From the NCBI RefSeq assembly GCF_014653195.1, contig NZ_BNAH01000003.1, positions 1 through 64,000 of the forward strand: DNA of 64,000 bases. The letters are read 5' to 3'. A program made the position numbers and the translations under genes. Below, in pieces: positions 45,757 through 54,578 of the stretch. How positions within the stretch are numbered: the stretch's first letter is position 1; every line of letters begins with the position of its first letter. The notes under the pieces are model-generated. The model was given only the letters and a program-made list of their open reading frames with translations, ran no database searches and was not told where the DNA came from. The DNA comes from Thalassotalea profundi (GTDB lineage: Bacteria; Pseudomonadota; Gammaproteobacteria; Enterobacterales; Alteromonadaceae).

Positions 45757-47220
45757 ATGCTTACTTTAAAAGATCCTTCATTATTAAAAAATCAACTTTT
45801 TATTAATGGAGAATGGGTCGATGGTGACTCAGGTGAAAAGATAACGATAACTAACCCTGCCGATGGCTCTGAAATTTGTCAGGTATCAAGTGCTGGTAAA
45901 AATGAAACACGTTACGCTATTACATGTGCTAAAAATGCAATGCAAAATTGGCAATCGTTAACAGCAAAAGCACGCTCAGTTATTTTAAAGCGCTGGTATG
46001 CGCTTATAAATGAAAACTTGGATGATTTAGCAAACATTCTAACTGCTGAACAAGGCAAACCATTAGAAGAAGCAAAAGGGGAAATACTTTATGGGGCTTC
46101 CTATATTGAATGGTTTGCTGAAGAAGCAAAGCGAATATATGGCGATGTAATTCCAAGTAACAATCCCTCGCAGCGTTTGATAACAATAAAACAAGCTGTT
46201 GGAGTTGTGGCTGCAATTACTCCGTGGAATTTTCCTAATGCTATGATAACGCGTAAAGTTGCACCCGCTTTAGCCGCTGGTTGTGCTGTTATTGTCAAAC
46301 CCGCAGAAGCTACCCCGTTAAGTGCATTAGCATTAGCTGTGTTAGCCGAGCGAGCAGGTGTTCCCAAAGGGATATTATCAATTGTTGTAGGTGTTAGTTC
46401 TAAAGAGATAGGCGAAGAATTAACAACTAACAATATAGTTAAAAAGCTTTCATTTACTGGGTCAACTAACGTTGGGAAGTTATTAATTAAGCAATGCGCA
46501 GATACGGTTAAAAAAACTTCGATGGAATTAGGAGGTAATGCGCCTTTTATCGTTTTTGAAGATGCGGATATAGAGCAGGCAGTTCAAGGTGCCATTGCTT
46601 CTAAGTTTCGCAATGCAGGACAAACTTGTGTATGTGCAAACCGCTTTCTAGTTCATCGTAGTATTTATCAAGAATTTGCTGAACAATTTGTTGCACAAAC
46701 TAAAAAGTTAGTGATAGGCAATGGTGCTGATAAAGATGTTTCCATAGGACCATTAATCAATACCACTGCCGTTAAAAATATTGATGAAATGGTTAATGAA
46801 GCGACCACCAAAGGTGCAAAGATCTTAATTGGTGGAACAGATAAAAATTTAGGAGAATGTTTTTTCCCTCCAACTATTTTAATAAACGTAACAACAGACA
46901 TGCGTGTGTTTAAAGAAGAAATATTCGGTCCTGTTGCTCCTATTATTGCGTTTGACACAGAAGAGCAAGCTTTAGAATTAGCAAACTCAACTGAGGCTGG
47001 TTTAGCCTCTTACTTGTATACTCAAAATTACTCCAGAATTTGGCGATTTTCGGAAGGATTAGAAAATGGCATTGTTGGAATTAACGAGGGTATTATTTCA
47101 ACAGAAGTTGCACCATTTGGTGGGATAAAAGAATCAGGAAATGGCCGAGAAGGTTCTAAATATGGTATTGAAGACTATATAGAAATTAAATATATGTGCA
47201 TGGGCGGAATTGAAAGCTAA
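45757..47220 (+). CDS. gabD: Succinate semialdehyde dehydrogenase, GabD-type
   Basis: A 487-residue NAD(P)-dependent aldehyde dehydrogenase that aligns with E. coli GabD from EWVDGDSGE through to the diagnostic end REGSKYGIEDYIEIKYMC. The catalytic Glu257 (MELGGNAP) and Cys291 (AGQTCVCANR) are present. It should convert succinate semialdehyde to succinate for the TCA cycle. No gabT aminotransferase is nearby; an iron-containing alcohol dehydrogenase precedes it instead. This points to 4-hydroxybutyrate rather than GABA as the source. GGAG lies about five bases before the ATG. Confidence 0.92.
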   Translation: MLTLKDPSLLKNQLFINGEWVDGDSGEKITITNPADGSEICQVSSAGKNETRYAITCAKNAMQNWQSLTAKARSVILKRWYALINENLDDLANILTAEQGKPLEEAKGEILYGASYIEWFAEEAKRIYGDVIPSNNPSQRLITIKQAVGVVAAITPWNFPNAMITRKVAPALAAGCAVIVKPAEATPLSALALAVLAERAGVPKGILSIVVGVSSKEIGEELTTNNIVKKLSFTGSTNVGKLLIKQCADTVKKTSMELGGNAPFIVFEDADIEQAVQGAIASKFRNAGQTCVCANRFLVHRSIYQEFAEQFVAQTKKLVIGNGADKDVSIGPLINTTAVKNIDEMVNEATTKGAKILIGGTDKNLGECFFPPTILINVTTDMRVFKEEIFGPVAPIIAFDTEEQALELANSTEAGLASYLYTQNYSRIWRFSEGLENGIVGINEGIISTEVAPFGGIKESGNGREGSKYGIEDYIEIKYMCMGGIES

Positions 47221-47252
47221 TTCAATAAAATATTAATAAATGCCTTACTATG

Positions 47253-47291
47253 ACTCTTGTTATAAAGTTATATAACAAGAGTTTTATTTTT
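47253..47291. terminator. Bidirectional terminator
   Basis: Stem ACTCTTGTTATA / TATAACAAGAGT around AAGTTA, followed by TTTATTTTT. It overlaps the end of the convergent LysR gene. Confidence 0.85.
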
Positions 47292-48228
47292 CTTGTAAGT
47301 TTTCATTATTCCATTGAAGCTGAGAGTTATATGACTCTTTAACAATCCACTCTCTAAATAACATGATAGATTGATTATCGTTAAAATTTTGTGGACAAAC
47401 AAAGTAGTATGCTTCTTTTTTTAACATCATATAGTCATGAGCGATTATAAGTTTACCTTCTTTTATTAAAGGATCTGCTAATGGTCGGTACATTGGAATA
47501 ATGCCTAACCCGTCAACCGCAGCTTGGGTTGCTACTGCAACATTATCCAAGACTATATCTCTTTTTGTCGTTTTTAATTGTGGAGCACTAGTATGTGACA
47601 GCCACTGCGACCACAAATCAGATAAATGATTGTAATGCAGCCAATTATAGTTCGCTAAATCATTTATATTACCGGTATCATGTGCTTTTTCCACCAAAGA
47701 GGGAGAGCAAACAGGTTGTACATAAATATCGAGTAGTTTATCACTTTGGCAATCAGGCCAATTACCTGTACCTAAGCGTATTGCTGCATCCATTTCTCCG
47801 CTTAAAAAGTCAACAGAGTCTTTACCTGTATCAAATGTATTAGTGAAGAATGAAAGTGTTAGATCTGGGTGAAGTTTCTCTAATTTACAAAGACGACTCA
47901 TTAACCACGTTGAATTGAGTGTGGCTGAAATACCTAACTTGAGTTTTAGCTCTTTGCTATCATGCTGTAAAGCATTCGTTGCTACTTTTAAATCTGCAAA
48001 GATATTTGAGATCGCGTTTGCATAGGTTACGCCTTTTTGAGTTAGTTCTAAACTGACTTTATGACGTTCAAATAGTTTAAAGCCAAAATGCTCTTCCAAA
48101 TTTTTGATTTGTCGACTAACCGCAGAGCGTGTGATAAATAATTCTTCCGCTGCTTTAGTAAAACTCAATAAGCGTGAAGCAACAAGAAAAACTCTAAGTG
48201 TGTTAAGAGGTGGTAAACGATTGGGCAT
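47284..48228 (-). CDS. LysR-family regulator (GcvA-like)
   Basis: A 314-residue LysR regulator. The N-terminal winged helix-turn-helix reads LNTLRVFLVASRLLSFTKAAEEL then ITRSAVSRQIKNLEEHFG. The effector domain follows (LKLGISATLNSTWL), of the GcvA/AmpR-like group. It is encoded convergently next to the gabD-type gene and is the only regulator in this cluster, so it probably controls the esterase-receptor-dehydrogenase genes. No T-N11-A box near its targets was identified with confidence. Confidence 0.9.
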   Translation of the reverse strand: MPNRLPPLNTLRVFLVASRLLSFTKAAEELFITRSAVSRQIKNLEEHFGFKLFERHKVSLELTQKGVTYANAISNIFADLKVATNALQHDSKELKLKLGISATLNSTWLMSRLCKLEKLHPDLTLSFFTNTFDTGKDSVDFLSGEMDAAIRLGTGNWPDCQSDKLLDIYVQPVCSPSLVEKAHDTGNINDLANYNWLHYNHLSDLWSQWLSHTSAPQLKTTKRDIVLDNVAVATQAAVDGLGIIPMYRPLADPLIKEGKLIIAHDYMMLKKEAYYFVCPQNFNDNQSIMLFREWIVKESYNSQLQWNNENLQEK

Positions 48229-48698
48229 AAAATTACCTACCAGTTATAAATTTAATCTATCTGAAATAGGCGTTAATCAATTAATGAAATGAAAGATAGA
48301 TTACAAAATAATGACATATATTAACATTAATAAATCAAAAAGGTACTAATAGTTAAAAATATCTGTTCACAGAAACAACTTAATATAACTCATTAAAATT
48401 CTTTAATTTTAATTTCAATAAAAAGCTTTTTAATAAGAGGTAGAGGCAAAATATTTTTTCTAAGTAATAGGTAACTGTCCGACTAAGTGTAGCTATTTTT
48501 CGTAAACTGATTGTAAAAATGTCTCGTGTAGTTTTAACCTTTAAAATCATTGTTTCCCTCATTTTATTAAGGGGCTCTTAAATTTTTGCTAAACATAGCG
48601 AAATAAGTGGATACAATTAGTTTTTCTCTTTATCACGCATCTACGATGGTTCTGGTATATGCTTAATATATAATCAATTGTTGATTTTGGAGGAAATA
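48229..48698. other. Divergent intergenic region between LysR and the TPR lipoprotein gene
   Basis: 470 AT-rich bases. A minus-strand reading frame of 60 codons (48380-48562) has low-complexity leucine and lysine content, no good ribosome binding site and no recognisable family, so I do not call it a gene. The right end holds a GGAGG (48689-48693) just before ATG 48699. I see no tRNA, riboswitch or clear operator. Confidence 0.4.
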
Positions 48699-49889
48699 AT
48701 GAAAATAACTACGTTGTTTAGCCATTTATTTTTTCTTTGCTTAATTTTAAGCTCTTGTGCATCTGCACCAATTTTTAATGTCAAAAATGTTTCTAACATT
48801 CAGACATTGTATTTAGATGACTATTTTCCTGGTTATAGTTCAATCGACATAGAATCTGAAGACGATGTATTTAGTCTTGATGATGAAATGAAAGAAATGG
48901 TGCAGACACAACTTTTAGGTGAAAATGATCCTTATCAACGTTCAAAAAAATTATTAACGCATATTTTTTCTCGAGAACACTTAGATATTGCTTATCAAAA
49001 TTCAGCTAATTTAACGGCAACACAAACGTATCATTCTCAAACGGCTAATTGTATGTCGTTAACAATTATGTCTTATGCCTTGGCAGAAGCCGCTGGGTTA
49101 AATGTAGTTTTTCAAGAGGTTAAAATACCAGAGTATTGGGTAAGGAATGGTCAATATAGTATGTTAACAGGTCATGTTAATTTATTAATTAAACGACCTT
49201 CTGATCATAGAGTAGCGTTTTTTTGGGAAAGAAGTCGAGGTTTGGAGATAGACTTCGATCCTTCCATATTAAAACGCTCTTTTCCTAAAGAAGATATTGA
49301 TAAATCAACTGTTTTAGCGATGTTTTATACTAATAAGGGGGCACAAGCGATGGTTGATGAAGACTACCTTAAGGCTTATTCTTATTTTAAGAGAGCGACT
49401 TTAGCTGCACCAAAGTTTGCATCTAGTTGGAACAATTTAGCTATATTGTATCGAATGATTAATAATTATACGCTTGCTGAAAAGGTTTACCATTATACAT
49501 TAACAATAGCGCCTGATAATTTAACAACAGTTAGTAATTTAGCTATGTTATTGGAAAAACAAGGGGCAATTGATAAAGCTAGGATGTTAGAAAAACAAAT
49601 ACATGAAAAACGATTGAAAAATCCATATTACCATGCGCTTCTAGGCGACGAGGCTCTATATAACGGTCAAATAAAACAGGCTAAAATTCACTTTAAAAAT
49701 GCGATTAAAATCAATAATAATATTCACGAGTTTTATTATGGTTTAGCTAAAGTATATTATCAGTTGGATGAATATATTTTAGCAGAGGACACTTTGAAAA
49801 AAGCCATAAAGCTCAACAAATCAAGCACAACTGATATGCAATATGTTGCTAAACTTAATTTGATTAGATCGACAGAACTAAATGAGTAA
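48699..49889 (+). CDS. Lipoprotein with transglutaminase-like domain and TPR repeats
   Basis: A 396-residue envelope lipoprotein; the lipobox LSSC places the lipidated cysteine at residue 20. A transglutaminase/papain-like domain follows with Cys118 (TANCMSL), His159 (LTGHVNLL) and an Asp in EIDFDP (185 or 187), so the triad looks intact. From about 205 on there are four to five TPR units (KAYSYFKRATLAAPKFASSW is one). ATG 48699 has GGAGG close upstream; an upstream TTG in frame is less likely. Proteins of this type are often paired with proteases, and the M28 peptidase gene overlaps this one by eight bases. Confidence 0.78.
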   Translation: MKITTLFSHLFFLCLILSSCASAPIFNVKNVSNIQTLYLDDYFPGYSSIDIESEDDVFSLDDEMKEMVQTQLLGENDPYQRSKKLLTHIFSREHLDIAYQNSANLTATQTYHSQTANCMSLTIMSYALAEAAGLNVVFQEVKIPEYWVRNGQYSMLTGHVNLLIKRPSDHRVAFFWERSRGLEIDFDPSILKRSFPKEDIDKSTVLAMFYTNKGAQAMVDEDYLKAYSYFKRATLAAPKFASSWNNLAILYRMINNYTLAEKVYHYTLTIAPDNLTTVSNLAMLLEKQGAIDKARMLEKQIHEKRLKNPYYHALLGDEALYNGQIKQAKIHFKNAIKINNNIHEFYYGLAKVYYQLDEYILAEDTLKKAIKLNKSSTTDMQYVAKLNLIRSTELNE

Positions 49890-50829
49890 ACCATTATTGA
49901 TATTAATGTGTTTTTTTATTGCTAGCTGTACATATAAAAAATCATTACAGTCAACACCTTTCATTATAGAAACAATTGATACTCAATATTTATTGACTGA
50001 TTTTAAGGTATTATCATCAGATAAATTCCAAGGTAGAAAGTCAGGAACCTTGGGGAGTCAGCTTGCTCAACAATACTTAATCGAACAATTACAACAACAC
50101 CAAATACTTCCATTTAGAGCCCATTATCAACATCAATTTTCAATTCCCAAAGAGTCAATAACTGGCACTAATATAGTAGCGATAAAAAAAGGTTATGAAG
50201 ATACCGGAAAAATTATAGTTGTATCTGCTCATTATGATCATTTAGGGAAAAGTGGCCATAGCATTTTTAATGGTGCTGATGATAATGCTTCTGGTACCGC
50301 TGCCGTATTAACTATTGCTAAACATATTGTTAAAAACCCTTTAAAGCATGATGTTGTTTTTTTGTTTTCTGATGCAGAAGAACTTAACTTATTAGGCACT
50401 AAAGCTTTTTTAAACGATATTGGTTTGTTAAAAGAACGCATTATTATAAATATCAATTTAGATATGTTGGCTGGTAGTACTAGCGAACGGCAGTTATTTT
50501 TTATTCATAGAAACTTGGATAAACTATTAAACCCGATAAATAATGATGGTTTAACATTATTACAACGATCCCTACAACCAAGAGTAGTATCAAACTTTAG
50601 ACGAGGAAAGGGAAGCCACATTAATAATAGAGTTAAATGGTCAAAAGCCAGTGATCATGCTGCGTTTAATGAATATGCCATTCCTTATATTTATTTTGGC
50701 GTGGGGACGCATAAAAATTATCATACCGTTGATGATGACTTTGAAAATGCTAATGTCACATTATTTGTTAAAAATGTTCAAAATATATACAAGCAACTTG
50801 TTTATATAGATAGATTTTCATATAAGTAA
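49882..50829 (+). CDS. M28-family zinc aminopeptidase, lipoprotein
   Basis: A 315-residue exported metallopeptidase. The lipobox IASC puts the lipidated cysteine at residue 16. The two-zinc site is complete: His117 and Asp119 (SAHYDHLG), bridging Asp133 (GADDNASG), Glu166/Glu167 (SDAEEL), Asp194 (NLDMLAG) and a late His (NYHTVDDDFE). It should cleave N-terminal residues from peptides in the periplasm or at the surface. It overlaps the transglutaminase-like/TPR lipoprotein gene by eight bases, a sign of translational coupling and perhaps a joint role. Confidence 0.9.
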   Translation: MSKPLLILMCFFIASCTYKKSLQSTPFIIETIDTQYLLTDFKVLSSDKFQGRKSGTLGSQLAQQYLIEQLQQHQILPFRAHYQHQFSIPKESITGTNIVAIKKGYEDTGKIIVVSAHYDHLGKSGHSIFNGADDNASGTAAVLTIAKHIVKNPLKHDVVFLFSDAEELNLLGTKAFLNDIGLLKERIIININLDMLAGSTSERQLFFIHRNLDKLLNPINNDGLTLLQRSLQPRVVSNFRRGKGSHINNRVKWSKASDHAAFNEYAIPYIYFGVGTHKNYHTVDDDFENANVTLFVKNVQNIYKQLVYIDRFSYK

Positions 50830-50903
50830 GATTAGGTTTAATGTCTAATTAAAAAAATCAGGGTATAATTGTTTAATCTTTTGAATTCGGATACAGACTT
50901 ACT

Positions 50904-51461
50904 ATGCAAAAAAAATTTATAACCGCACAAGAATTATTAGAAGATTCTTTTCGTCTTGCTGCTAAAGTATATGAAAGTGGCTTTCGCCCTGATTACATTA
51001 TAGGCATTTGGCGTGGCGGTGCACCAATTGGTATTGCTGTACAGGAATACTTTGATTTTAAAAAAGTAGAAACTGATCATATAGCGGTACGTACCTCTTC
51101 TTATTACGGTATTAATAAGCAAAGTAAAGAAATTAAAGTTCATGGTCTTCATTATATTATTGAGAATGCTAATGCTGGCGATAGCTTGTTGATTGTTGAT
51201 GATGTGTTTGATTCGGGTAGAAGTATAGATGCTTTAATTAAAAGATTAAAAAAACTGTCACGAAATAATATGCCAAATGATGTCAGAATAGCTTGTCCTT
51301 GGTTCAAACCTCAAAATAATAAGGTAGAGATTGTTCCTGATTATTTTATTCATGAATCTGATGAATGGTTAGTGTTTCCTCATGAAATATCAGGCTTATC
51401 TCATGAAGAAATAGCACAAGGAAAAGGCGACCTTGTCAACATTCTTGAGTTATTTAAGTAA
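50904..51461 (+). CDS. Type I phosphoribosyltransferase (hypoxanthine-type)
   Basis: A 185-residue cytoplasmic PRTase. The PRPP loop LLIVDDVFDSGRS (about 96-108) is clear, and the PPi loop region is GIWRGGAPIG (about 32-41). The C-terminal hood PDYFIHESDEWLVFPHE resembles xanthine-guanine or hypoxanthine PRTases of Gammaproteobacteria. A TATAAT (50864-50869) lies upstream. It would salvage purine bases, which links it in function to deoD and add in the nucleoside island 14 kb away. Confidence 0.85.
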   Translation: MQKKFITAQELLEDSFRLAAKVYESGFRPDYIIGIWRGGAPIGIAVQEYFDFKKVETDHIAVRTSSYYGINKQSKEIKVHGLHYIIENANAGDSLLIVDDVFDSGRSIDALIKRLKKLSRNNMPNDVRIACPWFKPQNNKVEIVPDYFIHESDEWLVFPHEISGLSHEEIAQGKGDLVNILELFK

Positions 51462-51468
51462 ATTGTAA

Positions 51469-51509
51469 CTCATTACCATCAGTGTTAAGTAAATATTGAT
51501 GGTAATGAG
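51469..51509. repeat. Perfect 13-base inverted repeat after the PRTase gene
   Basis: Arms CTCATTACCATCA and TGATGGTAATGAG are separated by 15 bases. It begins eight bases after the PRTase stop. No T run follows on plus, so it may be a rho-assisted terminator, an mRNA 3' end hairpin or an operator for the next gene. Confidence 0.55.
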
Positions 51510-51547
51510 AAATTAAATTCAGCAACACTATGTTTTAGGAAGTATTA

Positions 51548-52765
51548 ATGAAATATTTTGTGTTTATATTTTGTTTATTCGCTTTTCAATGTAAATCACA
51601 AACGACCACTATTTTAATTTCAATTGACGGCTTTGCTGCGCATTACTTGAAACAATATAAACCTAAGAATTTACTTGCTTTAGCGAACCAAGGAATAACA
51701 ACAAAGGGTTTAATTCCTTCGTATCCAACTAAAACATTCCCTAATCATCTAACGTTAGTTACTGGTAAAGCACCATTTGAACACGGTATTGTACTTAATA
51801 AGTTTTATGATAAAGGAGCGGATGATTTTTACTCTTATGGAAGAGGTAAGAGTAAAAATCAATGGTTAAAATATCCACCTATTTGGACGTTACTCGAGCA
51901 AAATAGTGTACCTACAGCTATTTACTTTTGGCCTGAATCTGAAAAAAGTTATCAAAATATACTTCCAACGTATTATAAAAATTATGATGGCAAAGTGCCA
52001 AATGAAGAGCGCTTTGAACAAATGCTTGCTTGGTTAAAAATACGTGATGAAAACAAACCTAAATTGATTGTGAGTTATTTCTCTACTATTGATAGTGTAG
52101 GGCATCATTATGGTCGACAATCCCCAAAATTAGAGAAAGCGATACATCTACTAGATCAGCAAATTGGGGCGTTTGTTGATGATATACAAACATCGATTAT
52201 AGAACCTGTAAATATTATTATTGTTTCAGACCATGGTATGGTAAAAACGGGTAAAGAAAATGCGCTATTAGAGTCAACTATTATTCCTAAGTGGGTCAAT
52301 AATGAGTTTGTAGTTATTCAAAATGGCACTCAAATTTTTATGTACAATACAAATAATGATAAACAATTAATAAACCAAGCTTATCAATCATTATTATCAG
52401 CAAATGAAAAAAATAAAATTAAAAGATATGAAGTGTTTAATTCAAATACATATCCAGCTAATTGGAAAGTGACATTAGATAGTAGTTTTGTACCAGATAT
52501 CATAATTTCAGCAATTCCTCCAACTACTTTTACTAGTGACTTTAATCAAGTACATGTAGAAACACATGGTTTTGAAACTAAATATAGTACGGATCTAAAC
52601 GGTATATTTATCGCTACAGGTCCTGATTTTAATAAGAAAATCCAATTAGAACCTATGAGTAATATGGAAGTATTTCCAATATTAGCTAAAATATTTTCAT
52701 TAAATCTTCCTGATAATGAGAAAAGTCGAATTGAAGCTCATCAAAAAATACTTAAAATAAAATAA
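51548..52765 (+). CDS. Secreted nucleotide pyrophosphatase/phosphodiesterase (NPP) family protein
   Basis: A 405-residue exported enzyme of the alkaline phosphatase superfamily. A short signal peptide (MKYFVFIFCLFAF) is followed by Asp27 (ISIDGFAA) and the NPP nucleophile Thr63 in YPTKTFPNHLT. Other metal motifs are TIDSVGHHYG, IIVSDHGM and HVETHGF. NPPs cleave nucleotide triphosphates, NAD or dinucleotides to nucleoside monophosphates. AGGAAG precedes the ATG by about six bases. Lying after a purine PRTase gene, it may supply nucleotides for scavenging. Confidence 0.88.
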   Translation: MKYFVFIFCLFAFQCKSQTTTILISIDGFAAHYLKQYKPKNLLALANQGITTKGLIPSYPTKTFPNHLTLVTGKAPFEHGIVLNKFYDKGADDFYSYGRGKSKNQWLKYPPIWTLLEQNSVPTAIYFWPESEKSYQNILPTYYKNYDGKVPNEERFEQMLAWLKIRDENKPKLIVSYFSTIDSVGHHYGRQSPKLEKAIHLLDQQIGAFVDDIQTSIIEPVNIIIVSDHGMVKTGKENALLESTIIPKWVNNEFVVIQNGTQIFMYNTNNDKQLINQAYQSLLSANEKNKIKRYEVFNSNTYPANWKVTLDSSFVPDIIISAIPPTTFTSDFNQVHVETHGFETKYSTDLNGIFIATGPDFNKKIQLEPMSNMEVFPILAKIFSLNLPDNEKSRIEAHQKILKIK

Positions 52766-52867
52766 TAACCTCATTTATTTCGTTGTTATTAAGCTAAAGT
52801 CTATCTTTTTGCTGAATAAATGGTTATGTTTTACCTATCTCTGACTTAAATAAAAAATTTAGATAAG

Positions 52868-54082
52868 ATGTATAATACTTATATTGCAAGGCAAGCTATT
52901 TTAGATAGGAACTCTAATACAATCGGTTACGAATTATTATTTAGAGATAGTCCTAAAAATCAATTCCCAGAAATAGACCCAGATGTCGCAAGCTCAAAAT
53001 TAATTATTCAAAATCATCTTCAAGGTGATATTCAATCAGTATGTCTGGGTAAATTAGCATTTATTAATTTTACTGAAAAATGTTTGGTAAATAAGTACCC
53101 ATTAATGTTTGATAAAAAATCAATTGTTATCGAGCTAGTTGGTCATTCAAAACCGACAGATAAGTTAATAAAAATTATTAGTTTTTATTACGAACAAGGC
53201 TATAAAATAGCATTAAGTGAATACAATCTTGATCCTGTATGGGACGTTCTTTTCCCTTATTTATCTATTATTAAAGTAAATATTGAAGAAATAAACCCTA
53301 AAAGAGTTTTGTCTGTTGTAAGCCGCATAAAGCCTTTCAATATTAAACTTGCCGCTGAAAAAGTTGAAACCAATTTTCAATTACAGGCATTGGCAGAAGT
53401 AGGATTTAACTATTATCAAGGTTATTTTTACCATGAACCTGAAATGGTCGAAGGTCAGACTCTTGCCCCAATGAAAACACAAATGCTGAATTTGATCAGT
53501 GAAACATTTAATGTGCCGTTAAACTATACAGCAATTGCTGATATTGTAAGTCATGATGTTAATTTAACTGTTGGTTTATTGAAAATGGTTAATAATGTTG
53601 CTACCAGTACTCGTGTAGAAATTACATCTTTAAAACAAGCTGCTGCATATTTAGGGGAAGAAAAGTTAAAACAGTTTGTAACTATTTTAGCGTTATCAAA
53701 ATTAACTTCTGAAAAAACAGATGAACTTTCAAAACAAGCACTAATCACTGCACGTTTAATGTCAATGATCGCTAAGCAAGGGGCATTTAGTGATGTTAGT
53801 GATTATGCCTTTATTACTGGGCTTTTGAGTGCTATAGAAGTTATTTTGTGTATGCCAATCGCTGATATTGTTAAGACAATGCCGCTTGCTGATCCTATTG
53901 TTAAAGCGCTAGTTAGCCATGAAGGGTTACTAGGGGAGTTACTCGTATTAACTTCTAATTATATTGTTGGTGAAGGTGATAGCCTGACTAAATTAACAGA
54001 AATCTATGGGATAGATGCTAACTTTATTCATAGTGAGTTTGTCGCAGCTAGTCGCTGGTGTCAGGATTTAGGCATTTTTTAA
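52868..54082 (+). CDS. EAL-HDOD domain protein with degenerate EAL
   Basis: A 404-residue signalling protein. The N-terminal EAL domain (about 1-200) starts IGYELLFRD. The usual catalytic DDFG region is replaced by ALSEYNLDP, so c-di-GMP hydrolysis is unlikely. The HDOD domain follows (about 200-390; LLKMVNNVA, SLKQAAAYLG). Such YuxH/CdgJ-type proteins act as binding or regulatory proteins in motility and biofilm control. There is no signal peptide. A perfect inverted repeat lies after the stop. Confidence 0.88.
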   Translation: MYNTYIARQAILDRNSNTIGYELLFRDSPKNQFPEIDPDVASSKLIIQNHLQGDIQSVCLGKLAFINFTEKCLVNKYPLMFDKKSIVIELVGHSKPTDKLIKIISFYYEQGYKIALSEYNLDPVWDVLFPYLSIIKVNIEEINPKRVLSVVSRIKPFNIKLAAEKVETNFQLQALAEVGFNYYQGYFYHEPEMVEGQTLAPMKTQMLNLISETFNVPLNYTAIADIVSHDVNLTVGLLKMVNNVATSTRVEITSLKQAAAYLGEEKLKQFVTILALSKLTSEKTDELSKQALITARLMSMIAKQGAFSDVSDYAFITGLLSAIEVILCMPIADIVKTMPLADPIVKALVSHEGLLGELLVLTSNYIVGEGDSLTKLTEIYGIDANFIHSEFVAASRWCQDLGIF

Positions 54083-54128
54083 AATTAGCTACATATTATA
54101 TTTTTACTATAATGTTATAACCTTTATG

Positions 54129-54162
54129 CTTACGTCTTTTTAATCAACAATTAAGACGTAAG
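54129..54162. repeat. Inverted repeat after the EAL-HDOD gene
   Basis: Perfect 10-base arms CTTACGTCTT / AAGACGTAAG with a 14-base loop. It lies between two plus-strand genes and probably works as a terminator or mRNA end hairpin for the EAL-HDOD gene. Confidence 0.5.
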
Positions 54163-54191
54163 ATTTATACTTATATTATTCAAGGATGAAT

Positions 54192-54422
54192 ATGAAATAT
54201 TTACTTTTAGCCATACTGTTCAGTATTTGCTCTTTCAATACAATCGCACAAACTAAAGTCACTAAGAAAAGCTGCGCAAAAATAACCTCTAAAATTGAAA
54301 GCATTAATAAAAAAATGCGCAATAAATATAGTGTAAAACAAGGCGAATCCTACCGAGAAAAACTACGAAAGCTCTATAAAAAAGACACTCAATGCCGTAA
54401 GAAACGATTTAAAACTAAATGA
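54192..54422 (+). CDS. Small basic secreted protein
   Basis: Not recognised. The 76 residues begin with a clear signal peptide (MKYLLLAILFSICSF, cleavage near TIAQ). The mature part is short, very lysine- and arginine-rich and has two cysteines (KKSCAKI and DTQCRKK), which could form one disulfide. I chose ATG 54192, five bases after AAGGA; the ATG at 54186 overlaps that site. It is probably a periplasmic or secreted cationic protein of unknown role. Confidence 0.6.
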   Translation: MKYLLLAILFSICSFNTIAQTKVTKKSCAKITSKIESINKKMRNKYSVKQGESYREKLRKLYKKDTQCRKKRFKTK

Positions 54423-54578
54423 TGATATCGCTAGTAATACATAGCGGTTTTAGTTTATTTATTGATTTAGCACAACAGGAGATTATCAATAATTTAATAA
54501 AATAAGTTATAGGTAAGATGAATAGTGTGATGAGTCTTCCTATTTATCACATTAAGATATAGTAGTTTGGAGATGTAC

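Noticed and set aside
48380..48562. 60-codon minus-strand frame in the LysR/TPR intergenic region
   Set aside because: Low-complexity leucine/lysine content, no ribosome binding site and no family resemblance.
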